NCBI GenBank assembly: GCA_902762305.1
Contig: CACWNW010000008.1
Location: 1-64,000, forward strand
DNA length: 64,000 nt
Direction: 5' to 3'
Source of the DNA: Fibrobacter succinogenes
GTDB lineage: Bacteria; Fibrobacterota; Fibrobacteria; Fibrobacterales; Fibrobacteraceae
Shown: positions 8,720-18,900 of the stretch, piece after piece
How the letters are laid out: every line of letters starts with the position of its first letter
How positions within the stretch are numbered: position 1 is the first letter of the stretch
Program-made: the position numbers and the translations under genes
Notes under the pieces: generated by a model
Database searches by the model: none
What the model saw: only the letters and a program-made list of their open reading frames with translations
What the model was told of the DNA's origin: nothing

Positions 8720-10641
8720 TAAATCGGATATTTATCCTTGGCGGCTTCGAGTTCGGCGCTGGTTCGTTCCCACGCTTCGTAAAGTTCGTCGATTTTCTTC
8801 TTGTTGTCGTCCATGTCCTTCGCGATGGCGGTGATGGCGTTGCCGTCGCCGGATTCAGAGGCGGTTACGAGTTTGGCTTCAAGTTCACCGCCTAAGGCTT
8901 CCGCCTTCGCGATGTCTTCTTCGAGTTTTGCAAGCTTCTTTTCTAGGGGCTTGATGACCTTGCTGCGTTCGGCGATGTAGTCGGCGCGTGCCTTGCGGTC
9001 TTCCTTGGCGCGGGGCGCAGCATTCGCGTTGCCTGCGGGTGCGGCATTCTCCGAGTCGCCTTCCACGTCGATATTTGAAACCTTGATGTTTGCGGATTCG
9101 CTACCGCCGGGCTTCTTTTCGGATGCCCAGCCCACCTTCTCGAGGAAGTCCGCGTAGGTGCCTTCGAATATGCGGCACTTGCCGCCGTCGAATACGACGA
9201 GCCTGGTGGCGAATGCGTGCAGGAGTTCTTCGTCGTGGGTCACCACCATCGCGGTGCCTTCGTAATCTTCGAGTGCGTCGATGAGGCTCTCGATGCTTTC
9301 CATGTCCAGGTGGTTTGTCGGTTCGTCGAGCAGCAGCATGTTGCACGAACTCGCGAGAATTTTCCCGAGGAGTACGCGGCTCCTTTCGCCACCCGAAAGG
9401 ACTTTTACCTTCTTGAGGGCGGCATCGCCACTGAACATCATGAGGCCTGCAAGCCCGCGGGCACGGCTCTTTTGCGAGACTTCCGCGATGGCCGATGCGA
9501 TTTCTTCTTCGACAGTGTTATCGAGGTTCAGGCGGTTGATGTTTGTCTGCCCGAAATAGTTTATCTGTAAGTTCGGGTTGTGGCTGATTTCGCCGGCAGT
9601 GGGCTGCAGTTCTTTTGCAATCAGGTTCAAGAGCGTCGTTTTACCGCGGCCGTTCGGGCCGATGACTGCAATGCGGTCGCCCTTGAAGACTTCCATCGTG
9701 AGGTCGGTGATGAGCTCCGGGCCCATTCCCTGCACATTGCCGTCGGCGTCCTTATTCGGGTATGCGAAAGAGAGTCCCTTGATCTGCAGCATTCTCTTGC
9801 CGGGGAAGGACGCTTCGGTAAAGCTGAAATCCAGGTTGCGCTCGTGGGTGAGGCGCTCGCCGGTCGCAAGCTTCGCTGCGGCCTTGATCTTGGACTGCAC
9901 CATGGCAGCCTTTGCGGCCTTGTAGCGGAAGCGCTCGATAACCTTCTCGAGCTGTTCCTTCTTCTTCGCTTCGTTCTCCTGCGTGCGCTGCGCGACTTCT
10001 TCTTCTTCGGCAATCGTCTCGCGCAATTTTTCGACAGTGCCCTTCACCTTGCGGATTTTGTGGCGGTGGATGCCGGCGGTGTGCGTGCAGACCTCGTCCA
10101 TAAAGTGGTGGTCGTGCGTAATCAGCAGCACTTCGCCCTTCCAGTTGCGCAGGAACCTGCTGAGCCAGCGCATCGACACGATGTCGAGGTAGTTCGTCGG
10201 TTCGTCGAGCAGCAGCATGTCGGGCTCGCTTGCCAGGACTTTCGCGAGGTTCAGGCGGATCTGGAAACCGCCCGAAAGGAGCATGGGGCTCTTGTGCATG
10301 GATTCTTCATCGAACCCGAGGCCGAACAAAATAGCTTCTACCTTGTGTTCTTCGAGCCAGCCGTCTTCGTTGGGCTTCAAGACGCTGCAGGCTTCCTCGT
10401 GCACGGTTGCGTGCGTGAAGTTCAGGTGCTGCTGCAGGTAGCCGAGCGTGTATTTCTTGGGAATGTCGATGGAACCGCCGTCGAGGCATTCCTGCCCGAG
10501 AATCATCTTGAACAACGTTGACTTGCCGCAACCGTTGCGGCCCACGAGGCCGACGCGCTCATGGTCGCCCACGAGCAGGCTCGCACCGTCCAAGAGGACT
10601 TGCACGCCGAAAGATTTGGAGACGTTCTGGATTTGAATCAC
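8719..10641 (-). CDS. ABC-F family ATPase (Uup/YheS type)
   Basis: 640 residues, soluble, with two ABC domains and no membrane segment, as in the ABC-F translation factors that act at the ribosomal E site. Domain 1 has Walker A GRNGCGKST (about residue 35), signature LSGGF and Walker B LLLDEPTNYLD. Domain 2 has GPNGRGKTT, signature LSGGERSR and LLLDEPTNHLD. Between them is the basic linker typical of the family. A coiled-coil C-terminal extension (about 555-640, rich in Lys/Glu) resembles the DNA- or RNA-binding tail of Uup. The start is GTG at 10641, with no Shine-Dalgarno but a TATCTT hexamer ending 7 nt upstream, so it may be leaderless. A second ABC-F lies at 42753. Which subfamily it belongs to is not certain. 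Confidence 0.93.
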   Translation of the reverse strand: MIQIQNVSKSFGVQVLLDGASLLVGDHERVGLVGRNGCGKSTLFKMILGQECLDGGSIDIPKKYTLGYLQQHLNFTHATVHEEACSVLKPNEDGWLEEHKVEAILFGLGFDEESMHKSPMLLSGGFQIRLNLAKVLASEPDMLLLDEPTNYLDIVSMRWLSRFLRNWKGEVLLITHDHHFMDEVCTHTAGIHRHKIRKVKGTVEKLRETIAEEEEVAQRTQENEAKKKEQLEKVIERFRYKAAKAAMVQSKIKAAAKLATGERLTHERNLDFSFTEASFPGKRMLQIKGLSFAYPNKDADGNVQGMGPELITDLTMEVFKGDRIAVIGPNGRGKTTLLNLIAKELQPTAGEISHNPNLQINYFGQTNINRLNLDNTVEEEIASAIAEVSQKSRARGLAGLMMFSGDAALKKVKVLSGGERSRVLLGKILASSCNMLLLDEPTNHLDMESIESLIDALEDYEGTAMVVTHDEELLHAFATRLVVFDGGKCRIFEGTYADFLEKVGWASEKKPGGSESANIKVSNIDVEGDSENAAPAGNANAAPRAKEDRKARADYIAERSKVIKPLEKKLAKLEEDIAKAEALGGELEAKLVTASESGDGNAITAIAKDMDDNKKKIDELYEAWERTSAELEAAKDKYPI

Positions 10642-10734
10642 GGAGGCAAAGATAGAAAAATGCCGGGCCCGTTGCCGGGATAATTTTTTTTATTATTCTT
10701 GCATAGAATTTTTGGTTACCCTATGGAAAGAACA

Positions 10735-11865
10735 ATGAAACTTGTCAAGACATTCGTTTTCTTGATTCCGATTGTGTTCGTACATTTTTCCCTTGCATTG
10801 GGATTGCCGCAGTGTGGCAGACCTGAAAATACCATACACGAAGACCCTTTCCTCGGGAAACCTTTTGTAATTTACCCCTTTGAGGCAGGTGACAGTGCGC
10901 AGTATCATGCGACTGTTGTACGGTATTGTGGCCCAGGTGCTAGCCGAGTGACGTTTGCCGATTCTCGCGATTCCGTGAAGGCCGACAGTTCTATTGCCGA
11001 TTCCGCCATCGGTCCGCAAGCGGCGAATGTTCGCAAGGCAGCTGTTCTTTATATTCATGGATTCAACGACTATTTCTTCCAGCGTCAACTCGCCGAAAAG
11101 ATGGATTCGGCTGGCTATGTTTTTTATGCCATTGATTTGCACAAGTACGGACGTTCGTACCGTGAAGGCGAAACGATGGGTGAACTCCGCGATATTCAGG
11201 AGTACTACGCCGAACTCGATTCTGCGATTGCGTTTGTCCGCAAGGTTGAAGGCGATTCCGTGCCGCTTGTGATGCTGGGGCACAGTACCGGCGGGCTTAT
11301 CGCGTGCCTTTATGCGGCAGATCGCGAAAACGGAGCCGGCTTTGCGGCTATCGTGCTGAACAGCCCGTTCCTGGAGATGAACTACGGGTGGCCGATGCGT
11401 AAGCTTGTCGTTCCCGTGTTTTCTGCAGTGGGCGCATTGCTGCCGGGTTTGGGAATTCCCCGAAGCGCTAACGAGAACTATGATAAGAGTCTTTTGAAGA
11501 CGGACTATGGCGAGTGGGAATACGATTCGAAGCTGAAGGTTCGCGGGAGTCTCCCGATAGACTTTGGCTGGCTCCGCGCCATTCATCAGGGGCATGTGCG
11601 CGTGCAGGCTGGTTTGCGGCTTGTGCCTCCGGTGCTGGTGATGCACAGCGGCTGCAGTTTCATCGATGACGACTGGAGCGAAGAATATACCCGCTGCGAC
11701 GGCGTGCTGGATGTGGAACATATCCGCGAGTATGGCCGGAACCTGGGCCCGAGTATACAGCTCGAAGAAATCGAGGGGGGCCTTCACGACCTGTTCCTTT
11801 CGCACCTGTCGGCCCGCGACAACGCCTACAGGAAGATGTTCGAATTCCTGAACAGCAGGCTTTGA
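10735..11865 (+). CDS. Secreted alpha/beta hydrolase (serine lipase/esterase-like)
   Basis: 376 residues from the ATG at 10735, which has GGAAAG five nt upstream; earlier in-frame TTG and ATG codons at 10699 and 10723 would lengthen the N-terminus. A signal peptide (MKLVKTFVFLIPIVFVHFS) is followed by an alpha/beta hydrolase fold of the S33/lysophospholipase type. Visible are LYIHGFNDYF (oxyanion region), the nucleophile elbow GHSTGG, and a late GGLHDLF carrying the probable catalytic His. It probably hydrolyses an ester (lipid or acylated sugar) in the periplasm or outside; the substrate cannot be read from sequence. The gene stands alone, divergent from the ABC-F gene. Confidence 0.8.
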   Translation: MKLVKTFVFLIPIVFVHFSLALGLPQCGRPENTIHEDPFLGKPFVIYPFEAGDSAQYHATVVRYCGPGASRVTFADSRDSVKADSSIADSAIGPQAANVRKAAVLYIHGFNDYFFQRQLAEKMDSAGYVFYAIDLHKYGRSYREGETMGELRDIQEYYAELDSAIAFVRKVEGDSVPLVMLGHSTGGLIACLYAADRENGAGFAAIVLNSPFLEMNYGWPMRKLVVPVFSAVGALLPGLGIPRSANENYDKSLLKTDYGEWEYDSKLKVRGSLPIDFGWLRAIHQGHVRVQAGLRLVPPVLVMHSGCSFIDDDWSEEYTRCDGVLDVEHIREYGRNLGPSIQLEEIEGGLHDLFLSHLSARDNAYRKMFEFLNSRL

Positions 11866-11963
11866 TTCTCGTGCCCTGAAAACGCTTTTGTGCCGGCGCG
11901 CGGCCTGCGCCAGAAAATGCTATTTTTCATGACGCCTTCAGTTTTTTGAAAGACGAGGTTACG

Positions 11964-12296
11964 ATGATTATCGATTTGAAAGGCATGGAAACGACGGTGC
12001 TGCCGAACTTCAAGGGTGGCGAAAAAGAATGCAAGGCCAAGATGTACTTTGACGGGACGACGCGCATTATGCACGGGACGCTCGAGCAGGGAGCATCTAT
12101 CGGGTTCCACAAGCACGAGACCAACAGCGAGATTATGTTTTTTGTCGCGGGCAAGGGCAAGGTTCTTTTTGATGACGGCGTGGAATACGTCGAAGCTGGC
12201 CAGTGCCATTTCTGCCCGAAGGGTCATAGCCACAGTTTGATTAACGAGAACGAGGAACCGCTGGAGTTTTACGCCTGCGTGCCGGAACTCGGATAA
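11964..12296 (+). CDS. Small cupin-domain protein
   Basis: 110 residues, a single cupin barrel. Cupin motif 1 is visible as G.SIGFHKHETNSEIMFFVAG and motif 2 as the later GQCHFCPKGHSHSL, giving His-His-Glu plus His metal ligands. The ATG at 11964 is chosen because GAGG lies six nt upstream; the TTG at 11946 would add six residues. There is no signal peptide. Cupins of this size are often sugar isomerases, dioxygenases or ligand sensors, and none can be singled out. It lies ahead of a phosphohexomutase gene. Confidence 0.85.
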   Translation: MIIDLKGMETTVLPNFKGGEKECKAKMYFDGTTRIMHGTLEQGASIGFHKHETNSEIMFFVAGKGKVLFDDGVEYVEAGQCHFCPKGHSHSLINENEEPLEFYACVPELG

Positions 12297-12328
12297 TTAA
12301 GGCTTGAGATTGCCACGGTCGTAACATC

Positions 12329-12371
12329 GGGTCGCGCAAAATCGCGTTGCGGAAAATCGGGTCGCGAAAAT
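12329..12371 (+). repeat. Three imperfect tandem 15-bp repeats
   Basis: Units GGGTCGCGCAAAATC, GCGTTGCGGAAAATC and GGGTCGCGAAAAT run head to tail between the cupin gene and the phosphohexomutase gene, ending about 20 bp before the latter's start codon. They could be regulator-binding sites or a slippage product. Confidence 0.6.
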
Positions 12372-12392
12372 TTTAAAAACGGAGTATACAAG

Positions 12393-13733
12393 ATGTCTAA
12401 ACTGATGCGTTCTATTTCGGGTATTCGTGGGATTGTGGGCGATACCCTCACCCCGCAGGTGCTCAAGAGCCACGTGCGCGCCTTCCTCGAAATCACGAAG
12501 GCGAAGCGCGTGGTTATCGGGCGCGACAGCCGCCCCACCGGTGATGCCATCGTGCAGTTTGTCGCGGGCATATGCCGCCTCTCTGGCGTGGACGTGGTGG
12601 ATGTCGGCCTTTCGACGACGCCCTCGGTGGAACTGTTGACGGTGCATTTCAAGGCGGATGCGGGGATCATCATTACCGCAAGCCACAACCCGCTCGAATG
12701 GAACGCGCTCAAGTTCCTCAACAGCAAGGGACTTTTCCTCGGGCCCGATGACGTGAAGAAGCTTTTCGAGCTCGCCGATGCGGACAACTTCAGCTATCCC
12801 GACTACCGCACGATGGGCAAGTACGAGGTGGCTCCGGATGCCGACGGCATTCATATTGATGGCACGCTCAAGATTCCGTTCGTGGACGTGGATGCGATTC
12901 GTGCGAAAAAGTTCAAGGTGGCCGTGGATGCCGTGAACGGTGCGGGCAGCTACATTGTGCCGCGCCTCTTGGAACAGCTCGGCTGCGAAGTGGTGCGTGT
13001 GCATTGCGAACCCGACGGCACGTTCCCGCGCGGTGCGGAACCGATTCCGGAGAACTTGGGCGACCTGCGCGATGCCGTGAAGAAGAACGGCTGTGCGGTG
13101 GGCTTTGCCGTGGACCCGGATGCCGACCGCTGCGCCCTCGTAGACGGCTTAGGACAAAGTATCGGCGAGGAATACACGCTCGCAATTGCGACCGAAGAAG
13201 TGCTTAGCCAGAAGAAGGGTTGCGTTTGCGTGAACCTTTCGACAAGCCGCATGAACGAGGATGTCGCCACGAAGTACGGTTGCGGTTTCAGCCGCGCGAA
13301 GGTGGGCGAGATCAACGTGAGCCTGCAGATGATCGAGAACGGCTGCATCATTGGCGGTGAAGGCAACGGCGGCGTGATTCTGCCGGCGCTCCACTACGGG
13401 CGCGATAGCCTTGTGGCCGCGGCTCTTGTCTTGAGCTGGATGGCTCATCACGATGGAGGCCCCGAAAAGTTCGTGGCTGAAAATCCGGCTTACGTGATGC
13501 CGAAGAAGAAGTTCGAACTCGGCGACAAGAAGGTGGCGGACATTTTGCCGAAGGTAAAGGCGGAATTTGCCGGCTGGAAGAGCGACGAGCGCGACGGCCT
13601 GTGGCTCGGTAGCGAAAAGTCCTGGGTGCATGTGCGTGCGAGCAATACGGAACCGGTGATCCGCGTAATTGCGGAGGCCCCGACGGCCGCAGAGGCCGAA
13701 GCCCTCTGCGCCAAAGTGGAAAAACTTATTTAG
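12393..13733 (+). CDS. Phosphohexomutase (phosphoglucosamine/phosphomannomutase, GlmM-like)
   Basis: 446 residues, alpha-D-phosphohexomutase superfamily, which moves phosphate between C1 and C6 of a hexose. The substrate start SGIRGIVGDTLTP is followed by the active-site phosphoserine loop TASHNP (Ser97), the metal loop DPDADRC, the sugar-specificity loop GEGNGG and the phosphate-binding end RASNTEPVIRV. The length fits GlmM (about 445). It could supply GlcN-1-P for peptidoglycan and LPS or Man-1-P for glycans; the pattern GEGNGG does not settle the substrate. The ATG has CGGAG nine nt upstream. Its stop codon is followed one base later by repeat copy D. A second, different mutase is at 27797. 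Confidence 0.88.
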   Translation: MSKLMRSISGIRGIVGDTLTPQVLKSHVRAFLEITKAKRVVIGRDSRPTGDAIVQFVAGICRLSGVDVVDVGLSTTPSVELLTVHFKADAGIIITASHNPLEWNALKFLNSKGLFLGPDDVKKLFELADADNFSYPDYRTMGKYEVAPDADGIHIDGTLKIPFVDVDAIRAKKFKVAVDAVNGAGSYIVPRLLEQLGCEVVRVHCEPDGTFPRGAEPIPENLGDLRDAVKKNGCAVGFAVDPDADRCALVDGLGQSIGEEYTLAIATEEVLSQKKGCVCVNLSTSRMNEDVATKYGCGFSRAKVGEINVSLQMIENGCIIGGEGNGGVILPALHYGRDSLVAAALVLSWMAHHDGGPEKFVAENPAYVMPKKKFELGDKKVADILPKVKAEFAGWKSDERDGLWLGSEKSWVHVRASNTEPVIRVIAEAPTAAEAEALCAKVEKLI

Positions 13734-13734
13734 C

Positions 13735-13825
13735 GACCGCTCGTTCATCGTTTAGGGTGCAGAACCTCCGGTTTCTCACTCGCTCTCACTACAAAGGCTC
13801 GTTAATACGAGCCTTTTCCGTTCAC
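13735..13825 (+). repeat. Copy D of the nested-stem intergenic repeat (reference copy)
   Basis: 91 bp. The head GACCGCTCGTTCATCG starts one base after the TAG of the mutase gene. A middle AACCTCCGGTTTCTCACTCG follows, then the inner stem GGCTCGT/ACGAGCC (loop TAAT), extended by AAA/TTT, and the end GTTCAC. The outer stem is weaker than in the other copies. It lies between two convergent genes. The next 190 bp hold another strong hairpin (13852-13885, GCCCCC/GGGGGC with CGTAC/GTACG inside) and no gene. Confidence 0.85.
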
Positions 13826-14017
13826 GGATAATCGCTTAATCGGCGTTACTCGCCCCCTCACGTACGACTAGTACGCTACGGGGGCTCGTGCCTTGCCTAG
13901 CTCGGTTATCTGAGTTTTGAGGAAAAAAACGTCAAATTAAAAAAATGGGTGCCAAACAAGGCCTTTTACGGTTTGTTTGGACCCTATCGTGCTGACGCAC
14001 TTCAGGGTGACATTGAG

Positions 14018-15991
14018 TTACAGCTCGATTCCCGTGTCGCGCTCGATGACAGTCTCGCAGGCGGCCTTGAACGTCTCGGGTGTCGCGACAATGGTTAGGC
14101 TCTGCTTTTTGGTGCGAGTCACGCCCGTATATAGAATTTGCCGGTTCAGCAGCGGGTGCCCCTTGCGCGTAGGCAGGAACATCATGATGTTCGGGTAGCC
14201 CGACCCCTGCGATTTGTGGATGGTAATCGCGAACGCGCTTTCCAGGCAGTCTTCCGAGAAATGCGAAAGCGGGTAGAACACGAACTGCGACTGTTTTTTG
14301 AGCATCAGGAACAATTGCCCGTGGCGTTCCGACTGCACCACGATTCCTGTGTCGCCGTTGTAGAGCTTGAATTCGTTCTGGTTGCGGTTGAAAATCAGGA
14401 CCTGGCCCACGAACCGCGATTCCGTGCTGTGCGAGAGCGTCTCGGAGACAATCTGGTTCAAAGTCTCGATTCCGCGGTTGCCGCGCCGCTCTGCCGAAAG
14501 GATGCGCGCCTGGTTCGCGGTGTCCCAGAGCTTTTCGCGCGTCTCGAGTTGCTCGGGCGTCGCGCTTTTTGCGGGAACGTCCGGGTTCACTGCGGTGGCG
14601 AGGTTGAGGAGCGGCGCGAAGAACTTCTGGGTCCATTTGCGGATAAGGCCTTCGACTGCACGGAGTTCCTCCCTGCGTGTGAGGCTCTGCCCGCAGTTTA
14701 GGTCGATGAGATGGACGCTGTCGCCTGCCTCCCAGTAGTGCCCGCGGGTATCGAACGCGGCCGCATCGAAGGGTATGCTTTCTCCCCGCTGGATTTTTCC
14801 GGCAAGTACGCCGATTCGGGATTCGTCGTTGAATCGGTTGGAACGTACGAGCTTCACCACGAAATTGCGGTCGAATTCCAGGATGTTTCCGAGAACAGCA
14901 CCCGCGTCGACGGATGGCAGCTGGTTCGGGTCGCCCAGAATGAACAGCTTGAAGTTTCCGCTGGGCGGGAGCGCCTGCAGGAATGCGGCGAACAGCGAGA
15001 TGTCTATCATGCTCGCTTCGTCGATGATGTAGATGGATTCTTCGGGCAGCGGGTTGCTCGAATTGAACGTGAATCCGCCCTTTTGGGCGCTGTATTTCAG
15101 GAGCCTGTGCAGCGTGTAGCTCGATGTCTTTGCGAGCTTGTCCGCAAATCGCGGATTCTTGCTGCGCTCGGGTTCGGAGATTTCGCGCAGGGTATCTTCC
15201 ATGCTTTCGGCAAGCCGGTCGGCCGCTTTCCCGCTGGGTGCCGCCATGTATATGTCCCAGTTCAGGTACTTGGCGTCGCTTTCGAAAAGCTTCCACAGCA
15301 AAAAGCCGATGACGGTCGTCTTTCCGGTGCCGGGCCCGCCTGTGATAATCAGGTTCTGTGCCGTTCCGCGGGCGATGACTTCGGCCTGGCGGTCGTCGAA
15401 ATGGATGGGGGAGCCTTCGCGCAGAATGCCGTGCACGAAATCCTTGGCCTGCTGTACTGCGGAACTGCCGAGGGGAGCCTCCTTGAAAAATCCCGAAACG
15501 AAGATGTTTTCGATATGGCCCTTGTCTTCGAGGTGTTTCGCCGAAATCAGGTAGGTGCATCCGTGCGCCTCTTGCAGGCGAAGCGGTGTAGCGTCGTTCC
15601 CGATAATCCGCGTGTACTTTCCCGAGGCGATGTCTTCGACGCCTTCGCGGATAACCGGCAGGAACGCTCCGGCATCGAGGTACGGTTCCGTGCGCTTGTA
15701 GCCTTTCAGGGCATCGCGGCTTTCGGCCTGCACCACGAGGCCTTCCCACTTTTGCGCCCATTTGGCGTGGAGCAGGCGGGCATCCAGCGGGATGCGCGTG
15801 TTGCCGTCTTCGAGTAGCGAGAGGTAGATGTACAGTACCTTCTGTGCGCTGCCCGACAGGTGCGGCTTCTGCTGCAGGGCGCAGAGCAGGCCGTGCATTT
15901 TCTCGGCGATAGGGGAAATCCCGCGCAGTTCGCGGAGCAGCATGAAGAATTCGGCTACGGTGCCGTTGACGTTCGCGTTTTCAGTCGTCAT
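14018..15991 (-). CDS. recD: RecD: exodeoxyribonuclease V alpha subunit
   Basis: 657 residues, SF1B helicase, the fast 5'-3' motor of RecBCD. Walker A is GGPGTGKTT, motif II is YIIDEASMID, motif III is GDPNQLPSVDAG, and the C-terminal helicase motif AFAITIHKSQGSGYPNI with GVTR is present. The chosen ATG at 15991 overlaps the recB stop as ATGA and has AAAGGAG five nt upstream; a longer reading frame upstream of it is only the shadow of recB. It is the last gene of the recC-recB-recD operon, so translational coupling is likely. The C-terminal tail is short and the stop is followed by the hairpin region shared with the mutase gene. Confidence 0.94.
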   Translation of the reverse strand: MTTENANVNGTVAEFFMLLRELRGISPIAEKMHGLLCALQQKPHLSGSAQKVLYIYLSLLEDGNTRIPLDARLLHAKWAQKWEGLVVQAESRDALKGYKRTEPYLDAGAFLPVIREGVEDIASGKYTRIIGNDATPLRLQEAHGCTYLISAKHLEDKGHIENIFVSGFFKEAPLGSSAVQQAKDFVHGILREGSPIHFDDRQAEVIARGTAQNLIITGGPGTGKTTVIGFLLWKLFESDAKYLNWDIYMAAPSGKAADRLAESMEDTLREISEPERSKNPRFADKLAKTSSYTLHRLLKYSAQKGGFTFNSSNPLPEESIYIIDEASMIDISLFAAFLQALPPSGNFKLFILGDPNQLPSVDAGAVLGNILEFDRNFVVKLVRSNRFNDESRIGVLAGKIQRGESIPFDAAAFDTRGHYWEAGDSVHLIDLNCGQSLTRREELRAVEGLIRKWTQKFFAPLLNLATAVNPDVPAKSATPEQLETREKLWDTANQARILSAERRGNRGIETLNQIVSETLSHSTESRFVGQVLIFNRNQNEFKLYNGDTGIVVQSERHGQLFLMLKKQSQFVFYPLSHFSEDCLESAFAITIHKSQGSGYPNIMMFLPTRKGHPLLNRQILYTGVTRTKKQSLTIVATPETFKAACETVIERDTGIEL

Positions 15992-18900
15992 GCGGTCTCC
16001 TTTGCGCTGCTCTTCATGAGGGCCGTGATGTTGATGTAGCTCTTCTCGAGGTCGGCGAAGCTCTTCCATGTCTGGCAATAGATGCCGTTGCTGGTTTGCG
16101 CCCTGGTGCCTCGTGCCAGCGCGTAGTAGATGCCGCCGAAATGGTTGTCGTAGATTTCTTCTTCGCTCATGTCGCCAAAGAACTGCCTGAGCCATTTGAT
16201 GAGCAGGTAGCTGTAGAGTACCCGCTGCACGGAATATTCCTCTTCGATTTTCTGCGCGAGGGCGTCCTTGTCGCTATAGTCGGCGTCGTCCATTACGTCG
16301 GATTTCCAGTCCAGAATAGAGTAGTAGTCTTTGCCGTCGTCGCCTTTGCGTACGAACATCAGGTCGATAAATCCCTTGCAGAGGCGGTTCACCCAGGGGG
16401 AATCCTCCGGGTCGTGGCTATCCAGGTGGAATCCCATCTCGGCGCGCCTCGCCGCTGCGGGCAGTTCCCTCAGGCTGAAGCTTTTCCCTGTCGCCTCGCT
16501 CCCGTGGATTTCGGGAAGGTCCGCGTTTAACGTATTCCAGATGAACCCTGCGGTAAGCCCGCTCCATTCCGGATGTTCCTGGATGTGGATGGAGTTGCCC
16601 TGGTACGTTTCTACAATCAGGTCGTGCAGCTCGGAATCGTCGCGGGCGGCGTTTTCGCTGGGCAGGTTCCCGACTTTTTCGAAGTCCAGCTTCTCGAATA
16701 CCTTGTGCAGGGCGTCGCCCAGGTTGGCGCCCCGCGGGTAACCCGGCAGGTTTGCGACGGGGGCTGCGGTATCGTATCTTGTGCAGGGCTGCACCAGCGC
16801 TGTGGCGTCGTCAATCAGGATGGCGCCGGCGGTATCGCCTTCGACGAATTCTTCGCGGTTCGTGCGGCTCCCGTCGATGGAGATGTCGTCGAGCACGCGC
16901 TTCTTGGCAGCGAGGCTGGAATAGGAATACTGGTAGATGCAGGCGCTGTTCACCTTCTGCTGCAATTCGTCGAAATCCGGCAGCTCGCTCGTGTCGGGCT
17001 TTTCCTTCTTTGCATTGCGCAGGATCTGCGCCACGATTTTCTTGAGAGCGGGCACGTTCGCCTTCGCGTAGAAATCGTCCTGCGGCATGCGGGCGAATTC
17101 GGTCTTGGTCATGCGCTCGATTGCATTTGCGAGGAACGCGAACGGTTTGCCCGGATTGATTCTCCATTCCCCGTTGCCGACGTCTTCGTGCCAGATTTTG
17201 TACCGCGGGACAATCATCAGGGATTCCGCGCGCGTGTAGGCCACGTAGATGAGCCTTCGCCATTCTTCGTGGTTTTCCAGTTTGTTCTGTTCGCGCGATA
17301 CGATGGCGTCGAACCCGATATGCTTTTTTCCCGAGAAGTCGAAGGCATAGGGCTCGCGTTCCTTGCGGTAGTTGTCACCGCGCAGCCCGCCGGTAATGAT
17401 TGCGATGGGGAAGGCGAGCCCCTTGGAGGCGTGGATGGTCATGAGGTTCACCGCGTCGAAATCGCTGCCCTTGGCGACAAGGTTCCCGTCGGCATCGTCC
17501 ACGTCTTCGGAAGAGTTCGCGAGCCCCTGCAGGTGCTTGACGATTTCTTCCAGCGATACCTGGTTGTTGTACAGGTAGTCGAAAATGTAGGTGCCTATCT
17601 GCTTGATTTTCGCGAGCTGCTGCAGCGTGGCGGGCGTACTCAGGAACTTGTCGATTTCGGTTTCCTGGTAGATGCTTTCTTGCAGTTCCGCCCAGCGGCC
17701 TTTCGCTACCAGCTGGCGCCATGTTATGAACAGGTTCATTACGCGCCCGGTCGGGTAGACGAACGATTCGTTCTCGACGCACTCGAGGGGCACCCTGAAG
17801 AAATCGGTGATGAGCGCCTCGTTCAGGAATTTGCGGTTCCAGCTCGAAAAATCGGGCGCATCGAGGGCCTTTAAAAGCGAAATCCAGTGGGCGCATTCCT
17901 TCCCGTAGAACAGGTTCGTGTCCTTGTAGCGGGTGTAGGGAATCCCGACTTGCGCCATGGCGGTCTCGAGCGCGGTCATCTCGCTTCGCGTGCGCGAAAG
18001 GATGGCAAAATCCGAGAAGCGGACATCGCGCAATACCTTCTTGTCCTTGTCGAAAACCTGCAGTGCGGTCTTTGTCGGGTCATTGGCGCTCGGGGCGCAG
18101 CATTCCACGATTTTGCGGACGGCGAAGTCGGCGAACTCGAACTCGTCGGAAATGCCCGAAATCCACAGGGGCGCCGTACGTTCCCCGTTCAGCTCGGGCG
18201 ATGTCTTCTTGCTGTCGGCAGGCGGGACCTCGGAATCCGTGAAGTCGCTGTTCGCGAAGAATTCACCCTGGAAAAGTTCGTTGCAAGCCCCGATGATATC
18301 GTCGCTCGAGCGGTAGTTCGTCGAGAGCCTCCGCCCGTTCTTCTCGCCGATTTCGGCGATGGCACGGCGGTATACGCCTACGTCGGCTCCCTGGAACGAG
18401 AATATGGACTGCTTCGGGTCGCCGACCACGACGATGTTGTTCTCGGGCGCATCCAGGAAAATCGACTTGAAGATATCCCACTGCAACTGGTTTGTGTCCT
18501 GGAATTCGTCGATGATGGCGTAACGGTATGTTTCGCGCAGCTTCTGCACCAGGCTGCCGTCCCCGTTCACGACGGAATTATGGACATCGTTGATCATGTC
18601 GCTGAAGGATTGCGCCTTGCCTTCGCGCTTTTCCTTTTGCCAGAGCCCTACAAGTTCGTTGACGTGGGCGAAAATGAATTCCTGGTATTTCTTGAGGCTG
18701 GCCTTCTGCAGGTCGTTTTTCTGGGCGGCAAAGAAGAAGTTGACGGCGTCGTTCAGTTCGTCGGAATCCCAGATGTTTTGCCAGTTCTTGTTGAATTTTC
18801 TCCCGGGGAAGAGCTTGTCTGTACCGTCGTAGGCTTGAATCGCCTCGATGAAGTCTGATAGTTTTACGGTGCTCGTCTTGCTCTTGTTTTGCTGCACGGC

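Noticed and set aside
10693-11805. A 370-codon antisense frame opposite the secreted hydrolase
   Set aside because: It lacks a start signal and known motifs, and fully overlaps a gene with a signal peptide and GHSTGG.
13852-13885. Hairpin GCCCCC/GGGGGC read as a terminator of recD
   Set aside because: No T run follows on the minus strand; it may be a different repeat or a protein site, so it is only mentioned under copy D.
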